A program made the translations under genes and the position numbers. Positions 42,156 through 51,635 of a stretch of 64,000 nt of DNA are shown here, piece after piece. The stretch is taken from assembly GCA_937923515.1 (NCBI GenBank), contig CALDUF010000027.1, forward strand, positions 1 to 64,000, written 5' to 3'. The notes below the pieces were generated by a model. It worked only from the letters and a program-made list of their open reading frames with translations, was not told the DNA's origin and made no database searches. How positions within the stretch are numbered: the stretch's first letter is position 1; every line of letters begins with the position of its first letter. Origin of the DNA: an uncultured Flavobacteriaceae bacterium. GTDB taxonomy: Bacteria > Bacteroidota > Bacteroidia > Flavobacteriales > Flavobacteriaceae.

Positions 42156-43637
42156 TTAAGATTTTAAAAAGCGTGTTTTAAGAGTGTGCTTTTTAAGTAT
42201 TCTTTGGCTTTCTTTCAAAACGGTTTTGTCTTTTCGTAGTTCCCAAAGTGTATCACCAGCTTTTTTTCTTGTAGTTTCCAAGTCTACAATAGGGCTTGGA
42301 TAGTCTTTATCTAACTGAAAGTTATAAAACTGTTGTTCCATTTCAGTCATTAAATAAGGTTGATGCGCAAACGGTGTATCAAGTGCTTTAAGTTCTGGCA
42401 CCCATTTTTTAATAAAAGTAGCATCAGGGTCGTGTTCTAAACTGTTTTTAACAGGATTGTAAATACGCAACATATTTATACCAGTTTCTCCAGCCTGCAT
42501 TTGTAATTGCGGAAAGTGTATCCCGGGTTCAAAATCCAAAAACATTTGTGATAAATGAGTTGTTGCTTCTTGCCAAGGTTGCCATAAATTATGAGTAAAA
42601 AATGACACCACTAAGGCTCTCATTCTAAAATTTAAATACCCCGTTTCATTTAAACATCTTATACATGCATCTACTAAAGGATAGCCAGTTTGCCCTTTTT
42701 TCCAAGCGTCTTGGTAGTGTTGTGATATGCTTTTTTTTAATTTATGAAACCCTCTATTAACGCTAGCTTCTTCCATAGTGTGTTCCATTTCAAACTTTTG
42801 AATAAAATGGGTTTGCCAACGTAGGCGAGACATAAATGCTTCTAAAGCTTTTTTGTGTTTAGATGTTTGCTTTAAATGATACGCTTGGTGATATACTTCT
42901 CTTACCGATAGATTTCCCCAAGCTATGTATGGCGATATTCTGCTGCAACTTGTTCTTGCTAAACTTGGTTTAGAAATATTAAACATGTAATTAGGATAGC
43001 GCTCCTCAAAAAAAGATTTTAAATATCTGAGACCAGTGGAACGTCCACCTTTTTGAAACACAGTATCTTTTGGAGTATTTAAATCTGGAACGGTAAAGTT
43101 TGCTTCTAAACCTTCAATAGCTTCTTTTGAAATTAACTGATTGTGTTTTGGTAAAAACTTTAGAGGTTCTATGGCATAGTAATTATCAACCAGCTCCGTC
43201 CAATTATCTCTGTTTTGCAAACCACGTTGTACGCCGTTATTAATATTTTCGTGCCAATTTATAAGGTTGTTTTTGCAGTATCTTTTAAAATTTTTATCAC
43301 GCTCAAAAGTGACTAGTATTCCGGTTTCTTGATGAGAATAAATATCTGAAATATAATAGTGTGCCTGTAATTGGTTTATAGCAGCGATAATATCAGATTG
43401 TACAGCGAGTATTTTAGAATTATAAGGTTCTAAATCTTTATTTAAATCTATGATAGATTGTTTAATAAAGTTCCAATGCCGTTCACTATAATGCGCATCA
43501 TTTAGTAACAGTGGCTCAAAACTATATAGAAGCAATGTAGGTTTACCTGTATTTAAGGCATTGTATATGGCTTCATTATCGTGTAAACGTAAATCGCGTT
43601 TTAACCAAACTACAGCTATATGGGGTTTAGTATTCAT
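42156..43637 (-). CDS. Photolyase/cryptochrome family FAD-binding protein
   Basis: 493 aa from ATG 43637 (the frame also allows TTG 43649). Antenna domain start HIAVVWLKRDLRLHDNEAIYNAL; FAD domain with QKGQTGYPLVDACIRCLNETGYLNFRMRALVVSF, then LQMQAGETGINMLRIYNPVKNSLEHDPDATFIKKW. It resembles bacterial cryptochrome-like photolyases distinct from the class I enzyme at 36228. It overlaps the (6-4) photolyase gene by 11 nt, so the two are co-translated. It may be a repair enzyme or a light sensor. Confidence 0.93.
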   Translation of the reverse strand: MNTKPHIAVVWLKRDLRLHDNEAIYNALNTGKPTLLLYSFEPLLLNDAHYSERHWNFIKQSIIDLNKDLEPYNSKILAVQSDIIAAINQLQAHYYISDIYSHQETGILVTFERDKNFKRYCKNNLINWHENINNGVQRGLQNRDNWTELVDNYYAIEPLKFLPKHNQLISKEAIEGLEANFTVPDLNTPKDTVFQKGGRSTGLRYLKSFFEERYPNYMFNISKPSLARTSCSRISPYIAWGNLSVREVYHQAYHLKQTSKHKKALEAFMSRLRWQTHFIQKFEMEHTMEEASVNRGFHKLKKSISQHYQDAWKKGQTGYPLVDACIRCLNETGYLNFRMRALVVSFFTHNLWQPWQEATTHLSQMFLDFEPGIHFPQLQMQAGETGINMLRIYNPVKNSLEHDPDATFIKKWVPELKALDTPFAHQPYLMTEMEQQFYNFQLDKDYPSPIVDLETTRKKAGDTLWELRKDKTVLKESQRILKKHTLKTRFLKS

Positions 43638-45159
43638 CTTGGTGTGCAATTATATGTTGCGCCTTTTTTTTAATGTTTTGTAATTGCGCTTTATCCATTT
43701 TATCCAACAAACTGTACATCATACCCATTCTAAAATTGTTGCCTAAATACTCGCGTTTTTCGTCAAGAAAATTCCAGTACAAACTGTTAAAAGGACACGC
43801 ATCATCTTCTGTTTTTTTACTTTTATTGTAATGGCAACTACTGCAATAATTACTCATTTTATTAACGTATGATCCTGAGGACACATAAGGTTTTGTTGCA
43901 ATTTTACCACCATCGGCAAATTGGCTCATGCCTCTTGTGTTGGTAAGTTGTACCCATTCTACAGCATCTACATAAATACCCAAATACCAATCATCAACTT
44001 CATCAGGATTCGTTTGTGTTAAAAGCGCATAGTTTCCTGTAATCATTAGGCGCTGTATGTGGTGCGCATACCCGTTATCTAACGAGTTTGTAATGGCATG
44101 CTTTAAACAATTCATTTTAGTATTGCCTGTCCAGAAAAATTCAGGCAAGCTATTGGTGTTATTCAGCTGGTTTAAATTTTTATATTCTGGCATAAAGGCC
44201 CAATACATTCCGCGCATATATTCGCGCCAGCCAATAATTTGGCGCACAAAACCTTCTACCTGCGAAATATTAATATTGTCGCCATGTTTTCGGTAGTAGT
44301 TCATCACCGTTTTTACTACATCTTTTGGCGAAATCAGTTTTAAATTTATGGCAAAGGATAATCTAGAGTGAAACAAATACACTTCATTTGTATGCATCGC
44401 ATCTTGATAATCTCCAAAATGAATTAGCAAATGCTCGCAAAAATATTTTAATTGTTCTAACGCTTGAGACCGCGAAATAGGGTAGGCAAAAGTTTTTGTT
44501 TTAAATGTGCCTATGGTTTTTATTTTTGCATGTTCAATAGCTGTAACTATATCAGAAACATTGTTTTTAAATATTTTATAGTTGGGTATTGCCACATCAC
44601 CTTTCCATTTGTTTCTATTGCTTTTATCGTAATTCCATTTACCACCTTCTGGTTGGTCTGCAACCATAAGTATATCGTGTTTTTTGCGCATATCTCTGTA
44701 AAAATTCTCCATGAGATATTGTTTCTTACCTTTAAAAAACAATTTTAAATCGTTTCTTTCGGTATAAAAATGTTCTGCAGAAACTGCATTTGTTTCAATA
44801 CTTAAATTATCACAATAGTTTTTAAGTTGTGTGTCTAAGCGGTGTTCATCTGGAAAGATGTATTCAAAACTTTCAATATGATGTTCTTTTATTAAAAGTG
44901 AAATATTATCAACTAAACTTTGGGTATTATTTGTGTCGTTAATTTTGAAGTAAATTACCTCATGTCCAGCAGCTGTTACATCTTCGCTAAACTGACGCAT
45001 TGCGGCAAAAAAACCAATCACTTTTTGGATGTGATGTGTTACATAATCGGTTTCCTGACGCATTTCGAACATGCAATACGTAATATTGTCGTTAGTTTCT
45101 TTAAACCACGAATGCTTGCTATTGAGTTGGTCGCCCAGTATGAGTCTTAGCGTTTTCAT
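43627..45159 (-). CDS. Fe-S bacterial (6-4) photolyase (FeS-BCP/PhrB type)
   Basis: 510 aa. The first domain (LRLILGDQLNSKHSWF) fits the FeS-BCP group. Four likely [4Fe-4S] cysteines are seen: one in MNCLKHAIT and three in YCSSCH...DDACPFN with the spacing C-x2-C-x12-C that matches Agrobacterium PhrB. Repairs (6-4) photoproducts in that group. It starts one base past the stop of the DASH gene (45160) and overlaps the next gene, so the three photolyases lie in one operon. Confidence 0.94.
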   Translation of the reverse strand: MKTLRLILGDQLNSKHSWFKETNDNITYCMFEMRQETDYVTHHIQKVIGFFAAMRQFSEDVTAAGHEVIYFKINDTNNTQSLVDNISLLIKEHHIESFEYIFPDEHRLDTQLKNYCDNLSIETNAVSAEHFYTERNDLKLFFKGKKQYLMENFYRDMRKKHDILMVADQPEGGKWNYDKSNRNKWKGDVAIPNYKIFKNNVSDIVTAIEHAKIKTIGTFKTKTFAYPISRSQALEQLKYFCEHLLIHFGDYQDAMHTNEVYLFHSRLSFAINLKLISPKDVVKTVMNYYRKHGDNINISQVEGFVRQIIGWREYMRGMYWAFMPEYKNLNQLNNTNSLPEFFWTGNTKMNCLKHAITNSLDNGYAHHIQRLMITGNYALLTQTNPDEVDDWYLGIYVDAVEWVQLTNTRGMSQFADGGKIATKPYVSSGSYVNKMSNYCSSCHYNKSKKTEDDACPFNSLYWNFLDEKREYLGNNFRMGMMYSLLDKMDKAQLQNIKKKAQHIIAHQDEY

Positions 45160-46470
45160 TTAAAATAATGTTTTTTGTAACCACAAATTTTGAAATTTAC
45201 CAGACGCATCATAGCGCGATGCTTGCAAATCCACGTTAAACTTTCGGTCTCTAGGATCGTTGCCAACGCCAGCAACGTACATCCAATTGCCATAATTGCT
45301 ATGCACATCATAGTCAATAAGTATAGACTCAAAGTAAGCAGCACCTATTCTCCAATCTAGCAACAACTCTTTAGCAAAAAATGAAGCCACATTTTGCCGT
45401 CCTCTATTGCTCATCCAGCCTGTATGCTTAAGTTCTAGCATATTTGCATTCACAAATGCAGAACGTGTTTCGCCATCAATCCACTTTTTAATTAGTTTTT
45501 TATCGTGCTTCCATTCGTAATCCTTTTCAAGAATACCGCCAATTTTAAAAATGGAGTTACCGTGTTTTAATGATGTGTATTTAAAATAATCTCTCCAAAT
45601 CAGTTCAAAAATCAACCAATATGTAGATTGGTTTTTATAATGCGCTTTTTCGAATTCCTTTACCTGATGATAAATTGTTCTAGCAGAAATACTACCGTTT
45701 GCTAGCCATGGCGAAAATTTAGAGCTATAGTCTTTACCTACTAAGCCATTTCTAGTTTTCTTGTAGAATCCTAATTTTTTAGTTTTAAAAAAATAATCGT
45801 CTAAGCGATCTAGTGCAGCGTTTTCTCCACCTGAAAATGGGAAGGCAGTATTTGGATGTACATCAAAATCTTCAAAGCCTAAAGCGTTAAGCGATGGAAT
45901 TTTGGTGGTGTTTGTAATATCTTTTAATGGTAAAGCTTTGTTTGGGCGATTAGTATATTGTACCTCGCTATATTTTTCAACTTTTTTTCTAAAGTTTGTG
46001 AATACGGGTGGTATATCGCTAAACGATATATTTATGTCCTTCGGATGAAATAAAAACTGATCGTAATACTCATGGAATGTTACCGATGTTTGGATATTTG
46101 CTTTTACTATGTCTATAATTTTAACTTCTTCGCTAGTCCACTCTTTTTGTAGATAAATTGAATCTATTTTAAATTGTTCTACAAGTTTAGGTACCGCATG
46201 CTCAGGTTTATCTTGGTAAACAAAAAGATCAATGTGTAACTCTTTAAGATTTTCTCTTAAATTCTGAACTGTTTCAACTAAGAATTTCGCTCTAAACTGT
46301 TCCGTTTTTTTAAATCCGAATCTATCAATTTCAAATAATTTAGGGTTAAAACAATACACTGCTATAACGTGTTTATGATGTTTTAGCGCACGGTTTAAAA
46401 CCTCATTGTCGTTTACTCTTAAATTGTTATTATACCAAACTAGTGCTGTGGTGTTTTGTTTCTCCTGCAT
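45160..46470 (-). CDS. DASH-family cryptochrome
   Basis: 436 aa. N-terminal [22 protein letters not shown] and, in the FAD domain, [54 protein letters not shown], the clear DASH signature (VGNDPR...FN). DASH enzymes repair CPDs in single-stranded DNA and some act as light sensors. Just upstream of the (6-4) photolyase. Its ATG at 46470 is preceded by a 75-nt gap after the SDR gene stop. Confidence 0.95.
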   Translation of the reverse strand: MQEKQNTTALVWYNNNLRVNDNEVLNRALKHHKHVIAVYCFNPKLFEIDRFGFKKTEQFRAKFLVETVQNLRENLKELHIDLFVYQDKPEHAVPKLVEQFKIDSIYLQKEWTSEEVKIIDIVKANIQTSVTFHEYYDQFLFHPKDINISFSDIPPVFTNFRKKVEKYSEVQYTNRPNKALPLKDITNTTKIPSLNALGFEDFDVHPNTAFPFSGGENAALDRLDDYFFKTKKLGFYKKTRNGLVGKDYSSKFSPWLANGSISARTIYHQVKEFEKAHYKNQSTYWLIFELIWRDYFKYTSLKHGNSIFKIGGILEKDYEWKHDKKLIKKWIDGETRSAFVNANMLELKHTGWMSNRGRQNVASFFAKELLLDWRIGAAYFESILIDYDVHSNYGNWMYVAGVGNDPRDRKFNVDLQASRYDASGKFQNLWLQKTLF

Positions 46471-46545
46471 TTTTCACTACAATATTTTACGTTGTCCCAA
46501 TTTTTCTCCCATTTCTTTCTCCAAGTAAAAGGTAGTTTACAGGTA

Positions 46546-48006
46546 TTACACGTTTTCTGTGGTAAGTGTTGTTTTTTGTGGCTCAACTTTTACGAGTTTA
46601 TTAATCATACCTGAAAATATAAAACCATGAAATGGTAATACTGCATACCAGTATAACCTGCCCCAAAGCCCACGAGGCCTAAACGTTGCAGTTTGTTTTA
46701 GTTTATTATCCTCAATTTTAAATTCTAACCAAGCTTCTCCTGGTAAGCGCATTTCGGCATAAAGTAGTAGTTTTTGTTTGTCTTTATCTGCAAAAATTAC
46801 ACGCCAAAAATCTAGAGCATCTCCAGCGTCTAAATCGGTTGGACTTGTTCTACCACGCCTTAAACCAATACCTCCAAAAAGTTTATCGATATACCCTCTA
46901 ATACGCCAAAGGATTGTACCGTAATACCATCCATTTTTACCGCCAATACTCCATATTTTGTCAATGGTTTTGTCAGCGTCAACTATGTCACGTTCCTTAT
47001 AATCTTTAAAACAACCAAATTTTGGCACATTAACGTATTTATGCAATTGTTGGCCTAAACGCCCACTGCTCACCATAGAATCTTTCCAGCTAGAAACAAT
47101 ACCGTTCTGCTCAATTTTTTCGAATGCTAAGGCAACCGCTTCTTTGTAGGTTATAGGATTTACATTTAATATTTTGTTGATGTCGCTATCTTTTCCAATA
47201 ATTTGAACGCCCATACTATCAACCAACGAGGTGGCTAACTTATACGATGTTGATGTTACAAAATACAACCAATATGATGATAATTTTGGCGTCATCACAG
47301 GCACTGTTACAATAGTGCGTTTTAGTTCACGTACCTCGGCAAACTGCAACAACATTTCTTTGTAGGTGATAATTTCTGGACCAAAAACATCGTAACTTTT
47401 ATTATAAAGTGTTTCATTACCAACAGCTCTTGATAAAAAGAACAGTACATCTCTAACCGCCAATGGTTGTGTTTTGGTGTTTAACCATTTTGGCGCAATC
47501 ATAAAAGGTAGTTTTTCAACTAGATCTCTAATAATTTCAAAAGAAGAACTGCCAGAGCCCACAATAATGCCTGCCTTAAAAATAGTTAGTGCATAGGCTT
47601 TTGAAGCTAATATGTTTTCTACATTTTTTCTAGAACGCAAGTGTTTAGAGAGTTTATCTTCATTGGTAATACCACTTAAATAAATAACCTGCTTGGTATC
47701 TGTTTTTTCGATATACGATTTGAAGTTTACAGCACATTTTTCTTCTAACGATTCAAAATCTTTAGAAGAATTAGACATAGAGTGTATTAAATAATACGCT
47801 GCATCAATATTGGCAGGAATATTACTTAGTGTTTCAGGCTTTAAAAAATCGGCCTCAATAACATAAAGGTTTTCTTCTTCACTGTAACTTTTATCGGCTC
47901 TCAATCTATCTCTTACAACACAAACAACAGTATGTCCCTCATTTAATAAAAAGGGGATAAGGCGTTTGCCTATATAACCTGTTGCTCCTGTTACAAGTAT
48001 TGTCAT
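46546..48006 (-). CDS. NAD(P)-binding SDR with DUF2867 C-terminal domain
   Basis: 486 aa. N-terminal atypical SDR Rossmann domain ([17 protein letters not shown], 5-21) and a C-terminal DUF2867 domain from about residue 330 ([32 protein letters not shown] near 445-475). The latter contains an arginine- and aromatic-rich stretch that may bind a lipid or pigment. This protein type is common in photolyase operons. It overlaps the flavin reductase gene by 4 nt. Substrate unknown. Confidence 0.9.
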   Translation of the reverse strand: MTILVTGATGYIGKRLIPFLLNEGHTVVCVVRDRLRADKSYSEEENLYVIEADFLKPETLSNIPANIDAAYYLIHSMSNSSKDFESLEEKCAVNFKSYIEKTDTKQVIYLSGITNEDKLSKHLRSRKNVENILASKAYALTIFKAGIIVGSGSSSFEIIRDLVEKLPFMIAPKWLNTKTQPLAVRDVLFFLSRAVGNETLYNKSYDVFGPEIITYKEMLLQFAEVRELKRTIVTVPVMTPKLSSYWLYFVTSTSYKLATSLVDSMGVQIIGKDSDINKILNVNPITYKEAVALAFEKIEQNGIVSSWKDSMVSSGRLGQQLHKYVNVPKFGCFKDYKERDIVDADKTIDKIWSIGGKNGWYYGTILWRIRGYIDKLFGGIGLRRGRTSPTDLDAGDALDFWRVIFADKDKQKLLLYAEMRLPGEAWLEFKIEDNKLKQTATFRPRGLWGRLYWYAVLPFHGFIFSGMINKLVKVEPQKTTLTTENV

Positions 48007-48635
48007 ACGGTTTGTGTTACTGGTTTAGGTCTTTGGTATCCAAATCTCACTCTGCTTTCTGGTACTACGTAACCATCTAGACCGTTAATAGCAGCAACCT
48101 TTGCTTTTGAAAGGTTGATAAAGCCGTCTTCTTCAATAAGTTCATCGTTTACATATAAACCAGTTACTTTCCCAATTACTAAAATGGTGTTGTTGGCTTT
48201 AATAGGATATTCTTCTAAAAATTCCATTTGCAGCTGTACAGGCGATCCTTTAACAAAAGGAGCTTTACAGCCTTCTTTATATTCAGCTTCAAGATGCGTC
48301 ATATCAAATTCTGAAATCGTATCATCATACTTAGCTGATGTATGATGCGCATCTTCTTTAATAGCCTCGTGTATATGATTTATGGTATACACGCCCGTTG
48401 TCTTTAAATTTTCGTAAGTGTTACGAATTACAGTTGTTGGCCTAAGAAAAAAACCAAGAATAGCAGGACTAGACCCTATATGCGTAATAGAACTAAACAC
48501 TGCTACGTTTTCTACACCATCTTCAGATATAGATCCAACAAGGTTAGCAGATTTGTACCCCGAACAACTATTCATCAAATTTATTTTGTAAATATGTTCT
48601 AAACCTTGTATGTCTTGTTCACTAAAGTATGTCAT
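48003..48635 (-). CDS. Flavin reductase-like domain protein
   Basis: 210 aa, a split-barrel FMN-binding fold: NLVGSISEDGVENVAVFSSITHIGSSPAILGFFLRPTTVIRNTYENLKTTGVYTINH is the canonical stretch. Reduces flavins or binds FMN. In a photolyase operon it may help keep FAD or FMN reduced, but that is inference. It overlaps the DUF2867 gene by 4 nt and begins 1 nt after the ABC1 gene stop. Confidence 0.92.
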   Translation of the reverse strand: MTYFSEQDIQGLEHIYKINLMNSCSGYKSANLVGSISEDGVENVAVFSSITHIGSSPAILGFFLRPTTVIRNTYENLKTTGVYTINHIHEAIKEDAHHTSAKYDDTISEFDMTHLEAEYKEGCKAPFVKGSPVQLQMEFLEEYPIKANNTILVIGKVTGLYVNDELIEEDGFINLSKAKVAAINGLDGYVVPESRVRFGYQRPKPVTQTV

Positions 48636-48636
48636 A

Positions 48637-49950
48637 TTAAGATAGTCTTAAATAATTGTTGATTTTAATGTGTTGTGCTTTTAAATCAAACATCAAATTA
48701 TAAAGCCCAAAAAAGGTTCTGTTAATGTATATAAAGTGCTTAGAACCTCTGTTACCATTCATCTTCTTTAAATCTGTGCTTTTAGAATAGCGTTCGCCTA
48801 ATTCGGCAATTTTTCCGAAGAATTCAGCATCAGAAAAATCGAAAGTGTCTTGGTGAAACGGTTGTGTAAACAAGCTTAGCATGTCGTAAAACATTTCAGT
48901 AAAAAATGCTAATTCAGCTTTTGAGTCGTCTTCTCTTAAAATTTCTAATTCGTAAAGTTTCGCAACAAAATAATCTCTATTACTGATATTTTCTGGTTTC
49001 GCTAACTCAAAATAAGGTGTATAAAATTCCTGAGGGATAGATTTCATACACCCAAAATCAAGCGCTATTAATTCTCCTTTTTTAGAAATTAGGAAATTCC
49101 CAGGATGTGGGTCTGCATGTACTTTCTTTAAGTTATGAATTTGATACATGTAAAAATCCCAAAGGGCTTGTCCTAATTTATTAGCTTTATCTTGGTCTGT
49201 ATTATGCCCCGTAAATTCCGAAAGGTGTTCTCCTTCCATATAATCCATAGTAATAATACGTTCAGAAGATAAATCTTCGTAGTATTTTGGAAATTGTAAG
49301 TTAGAAATATGAGCACAAGCTTTAGATATTTCCTTGCTTTGTTCTACTTCTAAAATATAGTTGGTTTCCTCAACTAACTTGTGTTCTACTTCTTTAAAAT
49401 ATTTATCAGAATCTTTTCCTTTGATGTTAAACATGCTCATGGCTATAGGTTTTACCATAGCCAAATCTGATGCGATACTTTCTGCAACTCCTGGATATTG
49501 GATTTTCACAGCAAGTTTTTTCCCATTCTTAGTTGCAATATGCACCTGACCGATGCTAGCAGCGTTTACAGAAGTTGCGTTAAAAGTATCAAATAGATCA
49601 TCGGGATGTTTCCCAAAATATTTTTTAAATGTTTTTATAACTAGAGGCGGCGATAGTGGCGGCACCGAAAATTGTGCTAAAGAAAATTTTTCCACGTACG
49701 CTTGTGGTAAAATACTCTTTTCCATACTTAGCATTTGTGCTACTTTAAGGGCGCTGCCTTTTAGTTGTTTTAAACCGTCATAAATATCAGAAGCATTGTT
49801 TTTGTTTAAACGTTCTTTAGCTTCTTCTTCGGTTTTTACAATTTTATCACCATAATACTTTAAATAGTTTACGCCTACTTTAGCACCTGTAGATACTAAT
49901 TTTGTAGCACGTTGTATTTTTGATGTAGGTATGTTGTCTATGGTTTTCAT
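48637..49950 (-). CDS. ABC1/UbiB-family atypical kinase
   Basis: 437 aa. Kinase-like motifs: the KxGQ-like stretch KQLKGSALKVAQMLS (about 41-55), AVKIQYPGVAESIASDL, VHADPHPGNFLI and IALDFGCMK. Members regulate isoprenoid quinone or lipid metabolism with ATPase activity rather than protein kinase activity. 3 nt separates it from the TetR gene. Its partner isoprenoid pathway in this region is not visible. Confidence 0.93.
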   Translation of the reverse strand: MKTIDNIPTSKIQRATKLVSTGAKVGVNYLKYYGDKIVKTEEEAKERLNKNNASDIYDGLKQLKGSALKVAQMLSMEKSILPQAYVEKFSLAQFSVPPLSPPLVIKTFKKYFGKHPDDLFDTFNATSVNAASIGQVHIATKNGKKLAVKIQYPGVAESIASDLAMVKPIAMSMFNIKGKDSDKYFKEVEHKLVEETNYILEVEQSKEISKACAHISNLQFPKYYEDLSSERIITMDYMEGEHLSEFTGHNTDQDKANKLGQALWDFYMYQIHNLKKVHADPHPGNFLISKKGELIALDFGCMKSIPQEFYTPYFELAKPENISNRDYFVAKLYELEILREDDSKAELAFFTEMFYDMLSLFTQPFHQDTFDFSDAEFFGKIAELGERYSKSTDLKKMNGNRGSKHFIYINRTFFGLYNLMFDLKAQHIKINNYLRLS

Positions 49951-49953
49951 TTA

Positions 49954-50610
49954 CTAATTGCTATGAAATTTTTCTTTAAATAAAAATTTGCCTAAGTCTA
50001 TTACACTTTTAAGTGGTGCTACGTCTAAAACATCAAAAGTTGTGTTTACTGATTTTTCGATAAAAATATCAGTCTTCTCAAATGATGCAGAGGTATCATC
50101 TAACCAAAATTTCATGGTTAGTAATAGCTGAAACCATGCAGATTCTTTTAAGGCATTATCTTGTATTTTTTCTAATTGTTCCTGCTTTAGGTCTAGCATT
50201 TGTATACCCAATTCGCTAATGTAGTGTGTAAAGTGTTTTTTTAGTCCAGATAATATTTTTAAACCCTTAAGGTCTTTTTTATACTTGTCTAAAACATGCT
50301 TTACATAACTTCTGTTTGCTGTTAAGTTTTCAAAAAAGGTGTAGTAAAAACTTAAGAGTTTATTTCTAGCATCAAAAATTTTGTAATCCTCACTTTTGTT
50401 CAATGCTATAATTGAGTTTGAGAAAAACGCTTCGAAAATGCCTTTTTCAATAGCCTCGAATGATGTAAAATACTCGTAGAATTTAGCTTCTTCAAAATTG
50501 TTCATTTTGGCAAAAGCAAATACTGTTTTAGGATTAGCATCGTGCTCCAACACATAATCCATATACCATGTTATAATATCGTTTTTAGAAACTGATTTTT
50601 TCTTCGCCAT
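49954..50610 (-). CDS. TetR-family transcriptional regulator
   Basis: 218 aa. N-terminal TetR-like helix-turn-helix (SKNDIITWYMDYVLEHDANPKTVFAFAKMNNFEEAKFYEYFTSFEAIEKGIFEAFF, 6-62), then an all-helical ligand-binding domain. First gene of the long minus-strand operon, directly behind the promoter/operator at 50628 that recurs at 42051. It is the most likely protein to bind that inverted repeat (inference). Ligand unknown. Confidence 0.9.
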   Translation of the reverse strand: MAKKKSVSKNDIITWYMDYVLEHDANPKTVFAFAKMNNFEEAKFYEYFTSFEAIEKGIFEAFFSNSIIALNKSEDYKIFDARNKLLSFYYTFFENLTANRSYVKHVLDKYKKDLKGLKILSGLKKHFTHYISELGIQMLDLKQEQLEKIQDNALKESAWFQLLLTMKFWLDDTSASFEKTDIFIEKSVNTTFDVLDVAPLKSVIDLGKFLFKEKFHSN

Positions 50611-50627
50611 AATTATAATATTTATGG

Positions 50628-50673
50628 TAAAGATACAAAATGTTTAAAAATAATTAAAATAAGTTAAACAAAA
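50628..50673 (-). promoter_or_regulatory. Shared promoter/operator, copy 2 (upstream of the TetR gene)
   Basis: The minus-strand -7 box TATCTTTA (50635-50628) lies 17 nt before the ATG, exactly as in copy 1. The same blocks recur at identical offsets: ATACAAAATGTTTAA (50633-50647), TTAAAATAAGTT (50654-50665), AACAAAA (50667-50673). TGTTTAA (50641-50647) and TTAAACA (50664-50670) make a perfect inverted repeat with a 16-nt spacer. Confidence 0.7.
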
Positions 50674-50700
50674 TAAATTACAAGTATTTGGGTGCTGCGT

Positions 50701-51357
50701 TTAGCAACACTGTTCCTCTTTTACTAGTTTACAGCTAGACACTGCAGTAATTGCGCCTAAAATTGGTGCGGTAATATATAACCACAGGTATTGGAAATTT
50801 CCAGTAAATAAAGCAGGAGCAATAGAGCGTATGGGGTTCATAGAGGCTTTCGTCATTGGGCCAGCAAACATAGCTTCTAGTAAAATTACACCACCAACGG
50901 CTACAGCGGCCATAGTGCCAATTTCTTTACTTCCAGTGGATACGTTAATAATCACTACCATTAAAAAGAAGGTGAGTAAAAACTCTAAAATAGCGGCTTT
51001 ATAAGACGGAAACCCTTCTGCAGGTGTGGTTTCTCCAAGAAACTGACTCTCAGGAAACAAAAACCATAATAAAAAGGCAGCTAAAATTGCGCCTATGGTT
51101 TGTGCTAATATGTACTTGGGTACTTTATGCCAAGGAAATTTTTTAGCAAATGCAAAACCTATAGTAACTGCAGGATTAAAATGTGCGCCAGATATTTCAC
51201 CAAAAGCGTAAATCATGGCCATTACTATAAGTCCCCAAGTAATAGCAACACCCACGTGCGAGATGCTTCCGTTTGTAATCTCATTAATGGTCATGGCACC
51301 ACAGCCACAAAAAATCATGGCGAATGTGCCTATTACTTCAGATATGTATTGTTTCAT
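50701..51357 (-). CDS. Aquaporin family (MIP) channel with C-terminal Cys pair
   Basis: 218 aa, six membrane helices. The first NPA motif is HFNPAVTIG; the second is MNPIRS with Ile in place of Ala. The C-terminus is KLVKEEQCC, an unusual Cys pair that could bind metal; CGCGAM near residue 20 adds cysteines. Aquaglyceroporins that take part in arsenite transport sit in ars operons, but no ars gene is visible here, so this is only a hint. Long leader (about 175 nt) with a GC-rich block. Confidence 0.92.
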   Translation of the reverse strand: MKQYISEVIGTFAMIFCGCGAMTINEITNGSISHVGVAITWGLIVMAMIYAFGEISGAHFNPAVTIGFAFAKKFPWHKVPKYILAQTIGAILAAFLLWFLFPESQFLGETTPAEGFPSYKAAILEFLLTFFLMVVIINVSTGSKEIGTMAAVAVGGVILLEAMFAGPMTKASMNPIRSIAPALFTGNFQYLWLYITAPILGAITAVSSCKLVKEEQCC

Positions 51358-51543
51358 AACTTCTTATCTAGAATTTAGACGACTTTATTTTACGTATTGC
51401 GTCCAGCACCTGCTAGAGCGACTCCCAAAATGCCAATTCACAAATTCACTAATTAAAATTTACACCAATGCGTAAAGCTCAACCCTTTGTGGGGAACCTG
51501 TCTAACTAAGCGTAGGTATTCATATTCATGTGGAACAAAGATA
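51358..51543 (-). promoter_or_regulatory. Long leader of the aquaporin gene with GC-rich block
   Basis: A -7 box TATCTTTG (51543-51536) starts a leader of about 170 nt. Within it, 51400-51431 on the plus strand is markedly GC-rich for this genome. No known riboswitch consensus is recognised, and no gene is present. It could be a structured RNA or a gene remnant. Confidence 0.4.
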
Positions 51544-51635
51544 CAACGTCTTATTTTAAGCTTTTGTTAACAATAACCGATTTTTTAATAGTTAATTTTA
51601 ACCCGTTATACCTTAATATTTAATAACAAAAAAAT

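Noticed and set aside
44464-44748. 94-aa plus-strand frame within the (6-4) photolyase gene
   Set aside because: Antisense shadow; hydrophobic by chance, no domain.
51215-51475. 86-aa plus-strand frame over the aquaporin start
   Set aside because: Mostly antisense to the aquaporin N-terminus; no signal or domain.
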